DNA of 64,000 bases, taken from NCBI GenBank assembly GCA_947628305.1, contig CANQZG010000002.1, forward strand, positions 62,001 through 126,000, given 5' to 3'. The DNA is from an uncultured Muribaculaceae bacterium (GTDB lineage Bacteria > Bacteroidota > Bacteroidia > Bacteroidales > Muribaculaceae). The notes under the pieces are model-generated. The model saw nothing but the letters and a program-made list of their open reading frames with translations. It did not search any database and was not told the DNA's origin. A program made the translations under genes and the position numbers. Each line of letters starts with the position of its first letter. The stretch's first letter is position 1. Shown here piece by piece: positions 17,612-26,484 of the stretch.

Positions 17612-18292
17612 TTATTTTGTCGTTGTCGATGTCTTGGCGAGGGTGAAACCCGCGGTCAGGCCGTCGTATTGTTCCAGCAGTGCGGTCGCTGACTTGATTG
17701 ATGTGGCATTGGTGAGCTTTCCGGCTTTTTTCAGGATGTCGAGGAGTTTTGTGACATCAAATGTAAGGTTCATCTGATTTTTGCCGAGCCCGGCGGTTGA
17801 GATGTAGGCTTCCATCGTCCCGAGGTTGATTGCCTTGAGGGCCTTGAATGTGAACATCACCTGTTTGCCGTCATCCGATAGTGATACTGTGCCGTTGAGT
17901 TGTCCCACTCGCAGTTTCATCGTGAATGTGCTGTCGGCGTTGAACGTCATTTTCATGTTCTGCACTCCGGCAAGTTTGTAGTATGTTGCCAGTTTGTTCT
18001 CTACGGTGGTTGATGCCGCCGCGCCACCGGCCTTTAACAACAGGTTGTCGCTCTTGAATGTCACGGCGGGTTTGCTGTAGTTCCATGTTCCGACCATGTC
18101 GGCGTACTTGAAATTGCCGCCGAGTCCCAGCGCGCCTGCGATTGCCGAGATGGCGTTACCCGTCTTGTCATTATCCTTTGACCCTGACGAGGGCAGATTC
18201 TTGAGTACATCGTTCAAGTCCCAGGCCGATGCCTGAAATGAGAAAAGGCTGATTACAGCCGTCAACAAAGCGATTGATAATGTTCGTTTCAT
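17612..18292 (-). CDS. DUF4923 family exported protein
   Basis: 226 residues with a signal peptide (MKRTLSIALLTAVISLFSFQASA). The body fits DUF4923: a helical LNDVLKN region, then FKYADMVGTWNYSKPAVTFKSDNLLLKAGGA, then lipocalin-like strands (MKMTFNADSTFTMKL, GTVSLSDDGKQVMFTF). The function is unknown; many Bacteroidetes carry one. I chose the ATG at 18292 because a strong promoter (18315-18347) lies inside the longer possible reading frame that would start at 18346. Confidence 0.82.
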   Translation of the reverse strand: MKRTLSIALLTAVISLFSFQASAWDLNDVLKNLPSSGSKDNDKTGNAISAIAGALGLGGNFKYADMVGTWNYSKPAVTFKSDNLLLKAGGAAASTTVENKLATYYKLAGVQNMKMTFNADSTFTMKLRVGQLNGTVSLSDDGKQVMFTFKALKAINLGTMEAYISTAGLGKNQMNLTFDVTKLLDILKKAGKLTNATSIKSATALLEQYDGLTAGFTLAKTSTTTK

Positions 18293-18314
18293 ATTTATTG
18301 TCTTTGAGTTGTCA

Positions 18315-18347
18315 CAAAGGTACACTTTTATATCATAATAGAGCAAA
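18315..18347 (-). promoter_or_regulatory. Promoter for the DUF4923 gene
   Basis: Reverse strand TTTG (18347-18344), 21 bases, TACCTTTG (18322-18315); a near-perfect Bacteroidetes promoter 22 bases upstream of the ATG at 18292. Confidence 0.75.
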
Positions 18348-18438
18348 GGATGCGGTCGTTTAGGTGGAAGAATTGGACAAAAAGAGGGTATTAATATATT
18401 TTAAGCGACTCATTAAACGCTGTTAACGCAAAAAAGAG

Positions 18439-18446
18439 TAATTTTA
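18439..18446 (+). promoter_or_regulatory. Possible -7 box for the DUF4493-PCMD surface operon
   Basis: TAATTTTA is one base off TAnnTTTG and ends 18 bases before the ATG at 18465. No clear -33 element. Confidence 0.35.
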
Positions 18447-18464
18447 CAAAATATTTGCCAATCA

Positions 18465-21008
18465 ATGAAATTTCGACCATTATACAATCTTTCAGTCATA
18501 ACCCTTCTGCTGACGATGTCATGTGAGACGGAGCGTGTCAATTATGACCCGGGAACGGGACGTATTGATATTGCCGTCAATGTCGACACCCACATGAAGG
18601 AGGTTGATGGAGGCAAGGTGTCTGACGCGGTTTTTCCAACACCCCCGACAATGGAAGATTTTAAAGTGTGGCTCTCTGACAAAAGCGGGCAATACAGCCA
18701 CACGTGGGAATCGGTACTTGATTTTGACCCTGCCGAGCCTTATCTGTCAGGCGAGTATTCGCTCTCGGTCTACAATGTACTTCCGGCGAAAGAGGGTTTT
18801 GACTGCCCTTCGTTTGTCGGTGAGGCACAGTTGACGGTGTCGGCCGGGCGTGTATCGCCGGTTGAAGTGACATGCTCGCTTGCCAATTCAATGTTTGTGG
18901 TCGATTATTCTGACGCGGTCTGTGACTTTTTTTCGGATATAACCATGGCCTTACATTCGCCGGGAGGTGAGTATATAAGTTATCCCCGGGGGGAGACACG
19001 TCCATTATATCTACAGCCCGGTGATATATCGATGATTGTGTCTTTCACCATGAAAGATGGAAAAAAACTGAATTTTCAACCGTGCGAGATGACAGGGGTT
19101 CGCCCCGGATGGCTATATCACATCTCGGTTGATATTGTTGACGACGGTGTTCCTGCGCTTAGGATTTCATGCCCTGTGGATGAACGTCCTTCCTTGACAG
19201 AGGTGTCGTTGACCGATGAATTTATAAATGGCGAAGTTCCTTTTGTTACGCTCCACGGGGTTTCGGAAGGCAGGTTGTCGTTGCCGGAGGGTGGAATGCC
19301 GGTTTCATCGGTGGTAATGGATGTCGATGCGCCGGGAGGAATCGGTTCGATGATGCTCACAACAGTTTCATCGACCCTTTGTCCGCCTTTATGGCCTACC
19401 GAGATGGAACTTGTGAATCCATCGTCTGACCTGACGCAGCTATGGGGTAAAATGGGATTGTCTGTTTCGATGTCTGATGCCGGGGGAACATCGGGACAGC
19501 AAGCATCGATAGATTTTTCACGGTTGCTCTCCACCCTTAGATATGACCCCTCATCGCCTGAAACCGAATTTATTCTCGTTGTACGTGACCGTATGTCACG
19601 TGTATGCGAGCCTATTCAACTGACAGTTGTCACGGGGCCGGTTGATTTTGAAATCATCCATGTGCGACCCTCTACTGTCGGTGTGAACAGGGCGCAGGTC
19701 GTGGTGTCATCTGGTTTTGATGATTTTGAGGATAATCTAACTGTGGAGGTGAATGACGCTGCGGGAAAATGGATGCCGGCGACGGTTAACTCGGTGACAG
19801 CAGGGGATGAACCGTCACAGTATGTAATAGATTTTAATATACCTGACGGGACCGGCGATGTCGATGCACGCATTGTCTATTGCGGTACGGTTAAGGCGAC
19901 ATTTACGGTTAGACGTGTCTCCCCGGCCTTTTCGATAGATGTCGATGCGTTCGCCAGGTATGCAAGAATCAGGGTTGTACCAAAGGATGAAGTGAACCTG
20001 AAAACAATCACGTCATGGGTCGGCGTATATGCCGATGGCATGCCATTGTCGGTCTTGGAACGCGATGACGATAACGGGATTCTGACTGTTGTCGGGCTTA
20101 AACCTGGGACGCGATACAATTTTACCGCGACCGTTATGTCTCGCCCCGGCTTGGGGGATTTCACCGAGCCTGTGGCTGTGACAACCGAAGATACCCCGGT
20201 TCTTCCCAACGGTGACTTTGAAGAGGTAAAGGAAACGGTGAAGTATGAGGATATGCCGAGTGGAGGCCGTTATTCCCAGAACACCGTGGAGATATATAAC
20301 CGGCAGAACACGGTTGACTACGCATTGTCTACGCCGGTTAAAGGCTGGGCGACAACCAATGACAAGACTTTCAACCTGAAGTCGCGGCGACATAACACCT
20401 GGTATATGCAGCCGTCGGTATTTTCGGTGTTTGATGCCCAGAGTGGCGGATATGCCGTCCAGTTGCAGAGTGTCGCGTTTGACCCCGATGGCCCTGAAAT
20501 CCCGGATTGGCTGCAAGAGGGTAGGCCATACGTCAATTATTCACGGGCCGTACCTGATATATCCTACAGGGCGGCAGGTAAAATGTTCCTTGGAGAGTAT
20601 TACTTTGATGTAAAAACGATGTCAGAGAGGTATGCCCAGGGGGTGGGGTTCAAAGGTCGTCCCACGGCTTTGAACGGTTTTTACCGTTACACGCCTTGCA
20701 CGTTGACACCCAATGACCGAGGGCTTGTCGTGGTGAAGGTCTACGGGATGAATAACGGAGAGGAAACGGTGATAGCGTCAGGTCGTCTGACGTTGCCGGC
20801 CGCTACCGGATACACGGCATTCAGTCTCCCGCTTTCTTATCCTCTGTTCGGTGCACGCGCGACCCGTCTTGAGGTGATGGTGTCTTCAACGGTCGATATC
20901 GGGGATGTTGCGGAGGAGACATCGCGTGTGGTCACACTCCCCGACCCTGTGACATCATCATCGGTCGGTAGCCGGCTGTGGATTGACAATCTTTCGTTCG
21001 CCTATTGA
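18465..21008 (+). CDS. Surface lipoprotein: DUF4493, Fn3-like, PCMD
   Basis: 847 residues. The leader MKFRPLYNLSVITLLLTMSC ends in a lipobox cysteine (Cys20). Residues about 30-240 fit DUF4493 (GRIDIAVNVDTHM, FKVWLSDKSGQYSHTWES, YSLSVYNVLPAKEGFDCPSFVGEAQLTVSAGRVSPVEVTCSLAN). The middle has Ig/Fn3-like domains (about 430-590, ending LKPGTRYNFTATVMSRPGLGDFTEPVAVTTED). The last 250 residues fit PCMD, the putative carbohydrate metabolism domain: PNGDFEE, KGWATTND, FLGEYYF, and a C-terminal SRLWIDNLSFAY. It is probably anchored on the outer-membrane surface and binds or processes glycan. It heads a four-gene operon with two barrels and a second PCMD protein. Confidence 0.78.
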   Translation: MKFRPLYNLSVITLLLTMSCETERVNYDPGTGRIDIAVNVDTHMKEVDGGKVSDAVFPTPPTMEDFKVWLSDKSGQYSHTWESVLDFDPAEPYLSGEYSLSVYNVLPAKEGFDCPSFVGEAQLTVSAGRVSPVEVTCSLANSMFVVDYSDAVCDFFSDITMALHSPGGEYISYPRGETRPLYLQPGDISMIVSFTMKDGKKLNFQPCEMTGVRPGWLYHISVDIVDDGVPALRISCPVDERPSLTEVSLTDEFINGEVPFVTLHGVSEGRLSLPEGGMPVSSVVMDVDAPGGIGSMMLTTVSSTLCPPLWPTEMELVNPSSDLTQLWGKMGLSVSMSDAGGTSGQQASIDFSRLLSTLRYDPSSPETEFILVVRDRMSRVCEPIQLTVVTGPVDFEIIHVRPSTVGVNRAQVVVSSGFDDFEDNLTVEVNDAAGKWMPATVNSVTAGDEPSQYVIDFNIPDGTGDVDARIVYCGTVKATFTVRRVSPAFSIDVDAFARYARIRVVPKDEVNLKTITSWVGVYADGMPLSVLERDDDNGILTVVGLKPGTRYNFTATVMSRPGLGDFTEPVAVTTEDTPVLPNGDFEEVKETVKYEDMPSGGRYSQNTVEIYNRQNTVDYALSTPVKGWATTNDKTFNLKSRRHNTWYMQPSVFSVFDAQSGGYAVQLQSVAFDPDGPEIPDWLQEGRPYVNYSRAVPDISYRAAGKMFLGEYYFDVKTMSERYAQGVGFKGRPTALNGFYRYTPCTLTPNDRGLVVVKVYGMNNGEETVIASGRLTLPAATGYTAFSLPLSYPLFGARATRLEVMVSSTVDIGDVAEETSRVVTLPDPVTSSSVGSRLWIDNLSFAY

Positions 21009-21029
21009 TATACCCACTAAAATTGAGAT

Positions 21030-21770
21030 ATGAGACGATTTAATATATTGATATTTATGCTTGCGTTGGCGGTTACAGGGACATCCCGTCTGTCGGCGCA
21101 GGAGCATTTCAAGCGCGGGCTTGAGCAAATCACGTTTGTCCCCGAGGGACAATGGATTACAGGAGTAAGCGTCAGCTATACCCATAGCAATCAGGACAAC
21201 TATCAGTTTTTTATCGTGGAGAATCTTAGCGGTGACACCTATAGTTTCAAGGTGACACCTATGCTGATGTACTGTTTCAAGGATAATCTTGCGGCGGGCG
21301 GTAAATTCGGTTATGACCGTGCCATGACTAAACTTGATGCTGGTAATGTCATCATTGATTCGGAGACATCCTATGACATAGACCATCTGTATTCCTTGAG
21401 ACAGAATTTCGGGGCGACAGCGGCTTTCCGTAATTATATCTCCCTGGGACACAGTTCACGGTTCGGTTTCTATAACGAGGTGGGATTGAATTTTTCAGGC
21501 GGTCAGTCCAAGATTGTAAATGGTTCGGGCGATGACATAACCGGCACATACGAGCGTAACTTCTCGCTTGGGGTGGGATTGACCCCGGGGTTGATTATGT
21601 TTCTGAACAATTACTCGGCAATCGAAGTGGGAGTTGGTGTCCTAGGGTTCAACTATAACCACACCAAGGCGACGACCAATCAGATATATGTGGCTGAACG
21701 GTCATCCAAATCGGCTAATTTTAAAATTAATTTGTTCTCCGTCTCGTTTGGAGTGACATTCTACCTTTAA
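21030..21770 (+). CDS. Outer-membrane beta-barrel protein, paralogue 1
   Basis: 246 residues with a signal peptide ending near SRLSAQ. Strand-rich body and an aromatic/hydrophobic end (FGVTFYL). It shares a common plan with the next gene: FVPEGQW against FIPRGQW at the start of the barrel, repeated Y.S.. strands, a LTPGLIMFLNN..A/S segment, and ANFKINLFSVSFG against ANFKFNLFNIKFG at the end. It lies 21 bases after the DUF4493 gene. It could be a small pore or an anchor for the surface lipoproteins; there is no SusC-type plug. Confidence 0.75.
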   Translation: MRRFNILIFMLALAVTGTSRLSAQEHFKRGLEQITFVPEGQWITGVSVSYTHSNQDNYQFFIVENLSGDTYSFKVTPMLMYCFKDNLAAGGKFGYDRAMTKLDAGNVIIDSETSYDIDHLYSLRQNFGATAAFRNYISLGHSSRFGFYNEVGLNFSGGQSKIVNGSGDDITGTYERNFSLGVGLTPGLIMFLNNYSAIEVGVGVLGFNYNHTKATTNQIYVAERSSKSANFKINLFSVSFGVTFYL

Positions 21771-21781
21771 AAGGAAACACA

Positions 21782-22657
21782 ATGAAAAGACTTGTTGCTT
21801 TATTCAAGACAATATCGGTCGCCGTTGCAATGGTGACGACGTTCACGTCAATGGCGTCAGAGCCATCTTCGTCAAGGAATATAGTGCGTCTCAAGGGTAT
21901 AGAGCCTGCCGATTCGGCTCTTATGAGCGAAAAGATAATCATCGGCAACGACACTGTGAGCATTATAATCCCCCAGCGCAACTTCGGGCGATATGACCGA
22001 GGTTTGTATAACTATGTGTTCATCCCCAGGGGGCAGTGGGCGTTCGGTCTCACCGCGGCCTACGGTGAGTTCAATTCATCCGATGTCCAGATTCTTGACA
22101 TCCTGAAGGATTTCAATTTCGACGGGAAGGTATATTCGATTAATCCCGGTATAAGTTATTTCATTCGCAGCAACCAGTCGCTCGGCTTGAAGTTCAACTT
22201 CCAGCGAAGCGAACTTGACTTGGGGAGCCTTGCGCTTGACATCGATGATGACCTGAATTTCTCGTTGCATGATGTCAGCTATTATTCCCAGAGTTATGGC
22301 GCATCGTTTTTTTATCGCAGCTATATCGGTTTAAGTTCTTTAAAGAGATTCGCGATTTTCAATGAGGTTGACCTCGGTTTTGCGAGTGGGACATCCCGGT
22401 TCAAAAGATATTATGATGACGAGTTACGGGATACGCGAACCGTGTTTACCGAGACGGCACTGAATTTTTCGCCTGGTCTCTGCATGTTTATCATGGATAA
22501 TGTCTCGTTCAATGTCTCGTTCGGTGTTTTCGGCCTCCATTTCAAGCATGAGAAGCAACGCACCAATGGAATCGAGGAAGGGACGCGCTTCACATCGGGG
22601 GCTAATTTTAAATTCAATCTGTTTAACATCAAATTTGGATTAGGTGTACACATTTAA
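21782..22657 (+). CDS. Outer-membrane beta-barrel protein, paralogue 2
   Basis: 291 residues, tandem paralogue of the preceding gene, with a signal peptide (MKRLVALFKTISVAVAMVTTFTSMASE) and an extra N-terminal segment of about 50 residues before FIPRGQW. The barrel-like C-terminus ends KFGLGVHI. It lies 11 bases after its paralogue and overlaps the PCMD lipoprotein gene by 14 bases, so the four genes are very likely one transcript. Function unknown. Confidence 0.75.
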   Translation: MKRLVALFKTISVAVAMVTTFTSMASEPSSSRNIVRLKGIEPADSALMSEKIIIGNDTVSIIIPQRNFGRYDRGLYNYVFIPRGQWAFGLTAAYGEFNSSDVQILDILKDFNFDGKVYSINPGISYFIRSNQSLGLKFNFQRSELDLGSLALDIDDDLNFSLHDVSYYSQSYGASFFYRSYIGLSSLKRFAIFNEVDLGFASGTSRFKRYYDDELRDTRTVFTETALNFSPGLCMFIMDNVSFNVSFGVFGLHFKHEKQRTNGIEEGTRFTSGANFKFNLFNIKFGLGVHI

Positions 22658-24254
22658 ACATAAACTCCATGCGCTTATTCCTGCGCTGTTATTGATATTG
22701 CTGGTGAGCGGATGTATAAAGAATGACATCCCCTATCCCCACATCCAGCCTAATTTCACGTCGTTTCAGGTTGTGAACCAGCAGCGTGCCACCGTGATAG
22801 ACTCGATTGAACGCACGTTGACTGTATATCTGAACGAGGAGGCTGATATATACAACGTGCAGGTCGATGCTTTCAATTTGAATCCCCCTGGTGCCGTATG
22901 GCCCGATTCATTGAGGTTTATTAACGGGGCAGACCTTTCATCGCCTGTCGACCTGACTGTGTCGCTTTATCAGGAGTACACGTGGCGTCTGACCGCAGTG
23001 CAGACAATCGAACGTTATTTCACATTCAAAAATCAGATAGGCGCATCGGAGTTTGATGCCGAGGCACACACCGTGACGGCGATGATTGACGCTCGTGCCG
23101 ATATATCGGCTGTGCAGGTCAACACTATCAAGCTCGGTGGGACATCGGCTGTAATGACTCCTGACCTTAATGGAGAGGTGGCCGACTTTACGTCCCCAGT
23201 CGAAGTGACGGTGACGGAATTCGGACGGGAGACGGTGTGGACTATATCGTTGTCGAGGGTCGAGGCATCGGTCTATACCGAGAGCGTAGACGCATGGACT
23301 TGTGTCGCATGGGTCAAAGGTTCGGCGCGTGAAGGGCAGGACAACGGAGTCGAGTATCGTCGTGCCGACAGTGATTCGTGGGAGCGTGTCCCCTCATCAT
23401 GGATTGAACATGACGGAGGCAGCTTCATCGCCCGTCTGGTGCATCTTACGCCTTTGACACAATATGTCGCCCGTGCTTGTTCGGGTGATGATTACGGAGA
23501 TGAAATCGCGTTTACGACCGAAGGGACGTGGACCATACCTAATGGGTCGCTCGATGATTGGTGGTTGAACGGGAAGGTATGGTGTCCGTGGGCCGAAAGC
23601 GGGAATAACGAGAATGCGCCTTTTAGTGAACGCCCTTGGTGGGATACCGGTAACAAGGGCGCGACGACATTGGGTCAAAGTAACACGACCCCCATTGATG
23701 ATACCCCGACGGGTACCGGACGTGCCGCGCGTCTCGAGTCCAAGTTTGTCGGAATCGGAAGCTTCGGCAAATTGGCGGCTGGTAATCTTTTCGCAGGAAT
23801 CTATGTCAAGACCGAGGGGACTAACGGCATCCTGTCATTTGGCAGGGATTTTTCGTTGCACCCCACCAAAGTCAAGGGTTTCATGAAATATAAGGGTGTG
23901 CCGATTTCCCATACATCCAAAGATTTTACCGACCTTAAGAACCGCCCCGACACGGCGATTATATGGGCGGCATTGATTGATTCGCCCCAGGCGTATGAAA
24001 TACGCACCAATCCGAATAACCGACATCTTTTTAACCCTGACGGTGACGAGGTGGTTGCTTACGGACAGCTTCAATGGAGCGATGAGGTCAGCGACTACAG
24101 GGAGTTTGAGATAGAGTTCAAGTATAAGAGTCACTCGCGTAAACCCCGTTATCTGTTGATTGTCGCTTCGGCAAGCAAATACGGTGACTATTTTACCGGT
24201 GGCAGCGGTTCTGTCCTGTGTGTCGATGACTTCTCCCTCGATTTCGACTATTAG
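22644..24254 (+). CDS. PCMD-domain surface lipoprotein
   Basis: 536 residues starting at GTG. The leader VYTFKHKLHALIPALLLILLVSGC ends in a lipobox cysteine (LVSGC). Two Ig-like domains follow (about residues 35-210), with repeated ADIYNVQVDAFNL and ADISAVQVNTIKL motifs. Then comes an Fn3-like part, and a C-terminal PCMD (about 295-536) with IPNGSLDDW, LFAGIYVKTEG, FDD-type ending VLCVDDFSLDFDY. No in-frame ATG is available nearby, so GTG, overlapping the previous stop, is the likely start and implies coupled translation. Likely role is glycan binding or processing at the cell surface; not proven for this family. Confidence 0.78.
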   Translation: MYTFKHKLHALIPALLLILLVSGCIKNDIPYPHIQPNFTSFQVVNQQRATVIDSIERTLTVYLNEEADIYNVQVDAFNLNPPGAVWPDSLRFINGADLSSPVDLTVSLYQEYTWRLTAVQTIERYFTFKNQIGASEFDAEAHTVTAMIDARADISAVQVNTIKLGGTSAVMTPDLNGEVADFTSPVEVTVTEFGRETVWTISLSRVEASVYTESVDAWTCVAWVKGSAREGQDNGVEYRRADSDSWERVPSSWIEHDGGSFIARLVHLTPLTQYVARACSGDDYGDEIAFTTEGTWTIPNGSLDDWWLNGKVWCPWAESGNNENAPFSERPWWDTGNKGATTLGQSNTTPIDDTPTGTGRAARLESKFVGIGSFGKLAAGNLFAGIYVKTEGTNGILSFGRDFSLHPTKVKGFMKYKGVPISHTSKDFTDLKNRPDTAIIWAALIDSPQAYEIRTNPNNRHLFNPDGDEVVAYGQLQWSDEVSDYREFEIEFKYKSHSRKPRYLLIVASASKYGDYFTGGSGSVLCVDDFSLDFDY

Positions 24255-24280
24255 GGTGTGTTGCAGAATTAGCGAAATTG

Positions 24281-24374
24281 AAATTGTAGGGACGCGCCAA
24301 CGGGCGCGTCCAAAACACATCTGATTATTTCCTCTGTCACGTAGGACGCGAACGTAGTCGCGTCCCTACGATTT
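24281..24374. repeat. Inverted pair of GTAGGGACGCGCC repeat units
   Basis: Left unit 24281-24311 and right unit 24344-24374 are imperfect reverse complements. The right arm carries GTAGTCG in place of the usual GTTGGCG. It sits in the 265-base gap between the convergent PCMD and GntR genes. A third single unit follows at 24427-24453. Confidence 0.75.
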
Positions 24375-24426
24375 ATGTCGGTTGCATCGTGGGAAATAGT
24401 AGGTCATGGCTATCCGCAGTCTCTGT

Positions 24427-24453
24427 CGTAGGGACGCGCCAACGAGCGCGTCC
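24427..24453. repeat. Single GTAGGGACGCGCC repeat unit
   Basis: Forward-oriented copy: CGTAGGGACGCGCC, then AACGA, then GCGCGTCC, forming an 8-bp stem. Confidence 0.75.
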
Positions 24454-24469
24454 GATAATGTGCCGGCTT

Positions 24470-24523
24470 GATTGCAAAGCAATCCATGAGATAGGGTTCT
24501 GCCATGGCAGAACCCTATCTCAT
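24470..24523 (-). terminator. Tandem hairpins, including a perfect 38-base palindrome, after the GntR gene
   Basis: 24486-24523 is a perfect 38-base palindrome whose centre is GCCATGGC, overlapping the GntR stop codon. 24470-24484 forms a GATTGC/GCAATC stem. Together they probably end the ABC-GntR transcript, although there is no T-run. A similar GCCATGGC-centred palindrome lies at 27586-27605. Confidence 0.6.
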
Positions 24524-24879
24524 AACATCGCCTGTTTCAGGTGTGACAGGAGCTCATCGGGAGTGATACCGAGTATTTTCATCTCGGAGACAAGGGTGGG
24601 CAACGTTTCATCGAAGAATTGTTGTCGCCTGTGGCGGTTCACCATTTCACGGGCGTCGTCAGCGAGGTAGAATCCCATGCCTCGTTTAGGAGCGATGATT
24701 GCCGCCTGTTGGAGGTATTCCAACGCTTTAAGTACGGTGTGGGTATTGACGGCAAGTTGTGCCGACAATTCTCTGACCGAGGGTATCTTTTCGCCCGGTT
24801 GCCATTTACCGCTCAGGATGTTATTGAGACAGAAATCGGCAATCTGTTGATATATAGGTTTGTCAGGTTTAAAATCCAT
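24520..24879 (-). CDS. GntR-family (YtrA-type) transcription regulator
   Basis: 119 residues, short like YtrA-group GntR repressors. Winged-helix segment PIYQQIADFCLNNILSGKWQPGEKIPSVRELSAQLAVNTHTVLKALEYLQQ (given here only by its parts: helix-turn-helix around residues 28-60), then a short tail. YtrA-type regulators usually control a neighbouring ABC exporter. Here it is the last gene of the operon: the ATG overlaps the permease stop by one base. A 30-base palindrome at the operon promoter (27391-27420) is a plausible operator. Confidence 0.88.
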   Translation of the reverse strand: MDFKPDKPIYQQIADFCLNNILSGKWQPGEKIPSVRELSAQLAVNTHTVLKALEYLQQAAIIAPKRGMGFYLADDAREMVNRHRRQQFFDETLPTLVSEMKILGITPDELLSHLKQAML

Positions 24880-25643
24880 TATATTTGGCGGTTTTTGAGA
24901 AGACGGTAGGTCAGCCAGTCCATTATGATGAAGTACACCAATGAGACCGAGGCTATAATGGCTAATAATGTCGGCATATGACTCATGACTGATGAAACGA
25001 TGGCGTCAGGATTGGCCGGAATCCCGGCTTTTCCATCGGTAAAGCCATGGGAAAATGCCATATACGCGCCCCATATACCACCTATGAACGATAGTGCGAA
25101 AAATGCCACGAACGTTGCTATTACACCTTTGAGGATACGGTTGTGACGGCATCGCAACACGAAATAGAGGCATGTGACCGTGGGAACGAGATGCTGTAGG
25201 GTTCCGAGCAGCGCATAGTTGTTCAGACTGTCGGTCATTCCCATTGCTTTTTCAACTACATCGGGATAGGTGCCGCCTGCAAGGATGTAGATATAGCTTG
25301 AGAGCAGGGGAATTCCGAATGTCACGGCCGGAATCAGGACGAATGTGTACAGCAGATAAAACGCGAGTTTCTCCCCGGCGCGTGCCGGAATCATGGTCTC
25401 CACAGCCTGTGAATCGCTCTTGGCAAAGACAAGCGGTGCGAAATTGAACATGAATTGTAACGCTGACCATGACAGGGTGTAATATACGTCACCGAAATCT
25501 GTGCCATACAGCAATGGAATCAATATCCCGGCAAGGGTCGAGACCGCGAGATACCATATAATCTGTTTACGCACCAACGGCATGTAATAAGCGAATATCA
25601 TTCCTGTGCGCTTCCATGAGAAATTATTGCCGATTGTTGTCAT
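24879..25643 (-). CDS. ABC transporter permease
   Basis: 254 residues, integral membrane, with about six hydrophobic segments (IWYLAVSTLAGILIPLLYG, FMFNFAPLVFA, YTFVLIPAVTFGIPLLSSYIYIL, IATFVAFFALSFIGGIWGAY, LLAIIASVSLVYFIIMDWL). Such permeases pair with the ATPase encoded just upstream (4-base overlap, ATGA type) and with a YtrA-type regulator downstream. The substrate is unknown. Confidence 0.82.
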   Translation of the reverse strand: MTTIGNNFSWKRTGMIFAYYMPLVRKQIIWYLAVSTLAGILIPLLYGTDFGDVYYTLSWSALQFMFNFAPLVFAKSDSQAVETMIPARAGEKLAFYLLYTFVLIPAVTFGIPLLSSYIYILAGGTYPDVVEKAMGMTDSLNNYALLGTLQHLVPTVTCLYFVLRCRHNRILKGVIATFVAFFALSFIGGIWGAYMAFSHGFTDGKAGIPANPDAIVSSVMSHMPTLLAIIASVSLVYFIIMDWLTYRLLKNRQI

Positions 25644-26479
25644 TTTTCTGATGTGATTAGGGTTAATATATTGTGTCTCGCCGGGGAACGCAAGGCTGAA
25701 TACAGAAGCCTGAAATCGACTTTTGACTCGATTTTGCCTCCCGGATTGGCGACGATGGAATGAAACAGGCCTATCTCCTGTTCTTCATACAGGGGATATT
25801 TTGCCGGTAACGTGGAGTGTACAAATGCGATTTTCTCGGCTATGCGCCATGCTTCTTCGCTAAGGACGAGCCGGCCGTGGTCGAGTATGATTGCTCCGTC
25901 ATATAGTCGGTCGAGTTCCGAGACTGTATGGGTCGATACAATTATATACTGCCCGTCGTCAATCGACTCAGCGATGAGTTGTCTCAATACGGATTTGGAA
26001 TCGATGTCGAGACCGTTGGTCGGTTCGTCGAGCAACAATAGGTCAACTCCGAGCGCGAGGGCGTAGGCAAGACGTGCTTTCTTGGATTGCCCTAATGAAA
26101 GATGGGAAAATGCCTCGTCGCCCGTCAGACCGAAAGCCTTTAGGTTCCGGCGAAATTTATCATCGCTGAACGTTGGGTAGAAACGCGAGTGCATCCGGGC
26201 GAATGTATTGATGCTCCGTCCCGGGAAAAATGCGTTCTCATCAAGTATGAAACGACGTTGGAGCGATACGGGTGTCCTGTCGGCGAGGTCAGTGTCATCA
26301 AGCGTTGCCGTGCCCTCGGTGGGGGTGAGCAATCCTGCGAGCAGATGAAGCAGTGTTGTCTTTCCCGCGCCGTTTTCACCCATGAGGATGTGTATACCCG
26401 GGTCGATGGTCGCGTTGATGTCGTTCAGGGCGTGTAGCCCTTTGTGATAGCTGTAGGCGATGTGTTCAAGTGTCAGCAT
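25640..26479 (-). CDS. ABC transporter ATP-binding protein
   Basis: 279 residues. Walker A GENGAGKTT at 34-42, signature LSLGQ at 127-131, Walker B LLLLDEP at 147-153, and switch His in STHTVSELD. The Q-loop is not obvious (RFILDENAFFPGRS region). The C-terminal 80 residues are an extension typical of exporter ATPases in this group. It begins 5 bases after the TraB/GumN gene and overlaps the permease by 4 bases, making a four-gene unit. Confidence 0.9.
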   Translation of the reverse strand: MLTLEHIAYSYHKGLHALNDINATIDPGIHILMGENGAGKTTLLHLLAGLLTPTEGTATLDDTDLADRTPVSLQRRFILDENAFFPGRSINTFARMHSRFYPTFSDDKFRRNLKAFGLTGDEAFSHLSLGQSKKARLAYALALGVDLLLLDEPTNGLDIDSKSVLRQLIAESIDDGQYIIVSTHTVSELDRLYDGAIILDHGRLVLSEEAWRIAEKIAFVHSTLPAKYPLYEEQEIGLFHSIVANPGGKIESKVDFRLLYSALRSPARHNILTLITSEK

Positions 26480-26484
26480 GGCTC

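Noticed and set aside
18293..18346. N-terminal extension of the DUF4923 protein
   Set aside because: A strong promoter (TTTG, 21 bases, TACCTTTG) lies inside it and the signal peptide starts at 18292.
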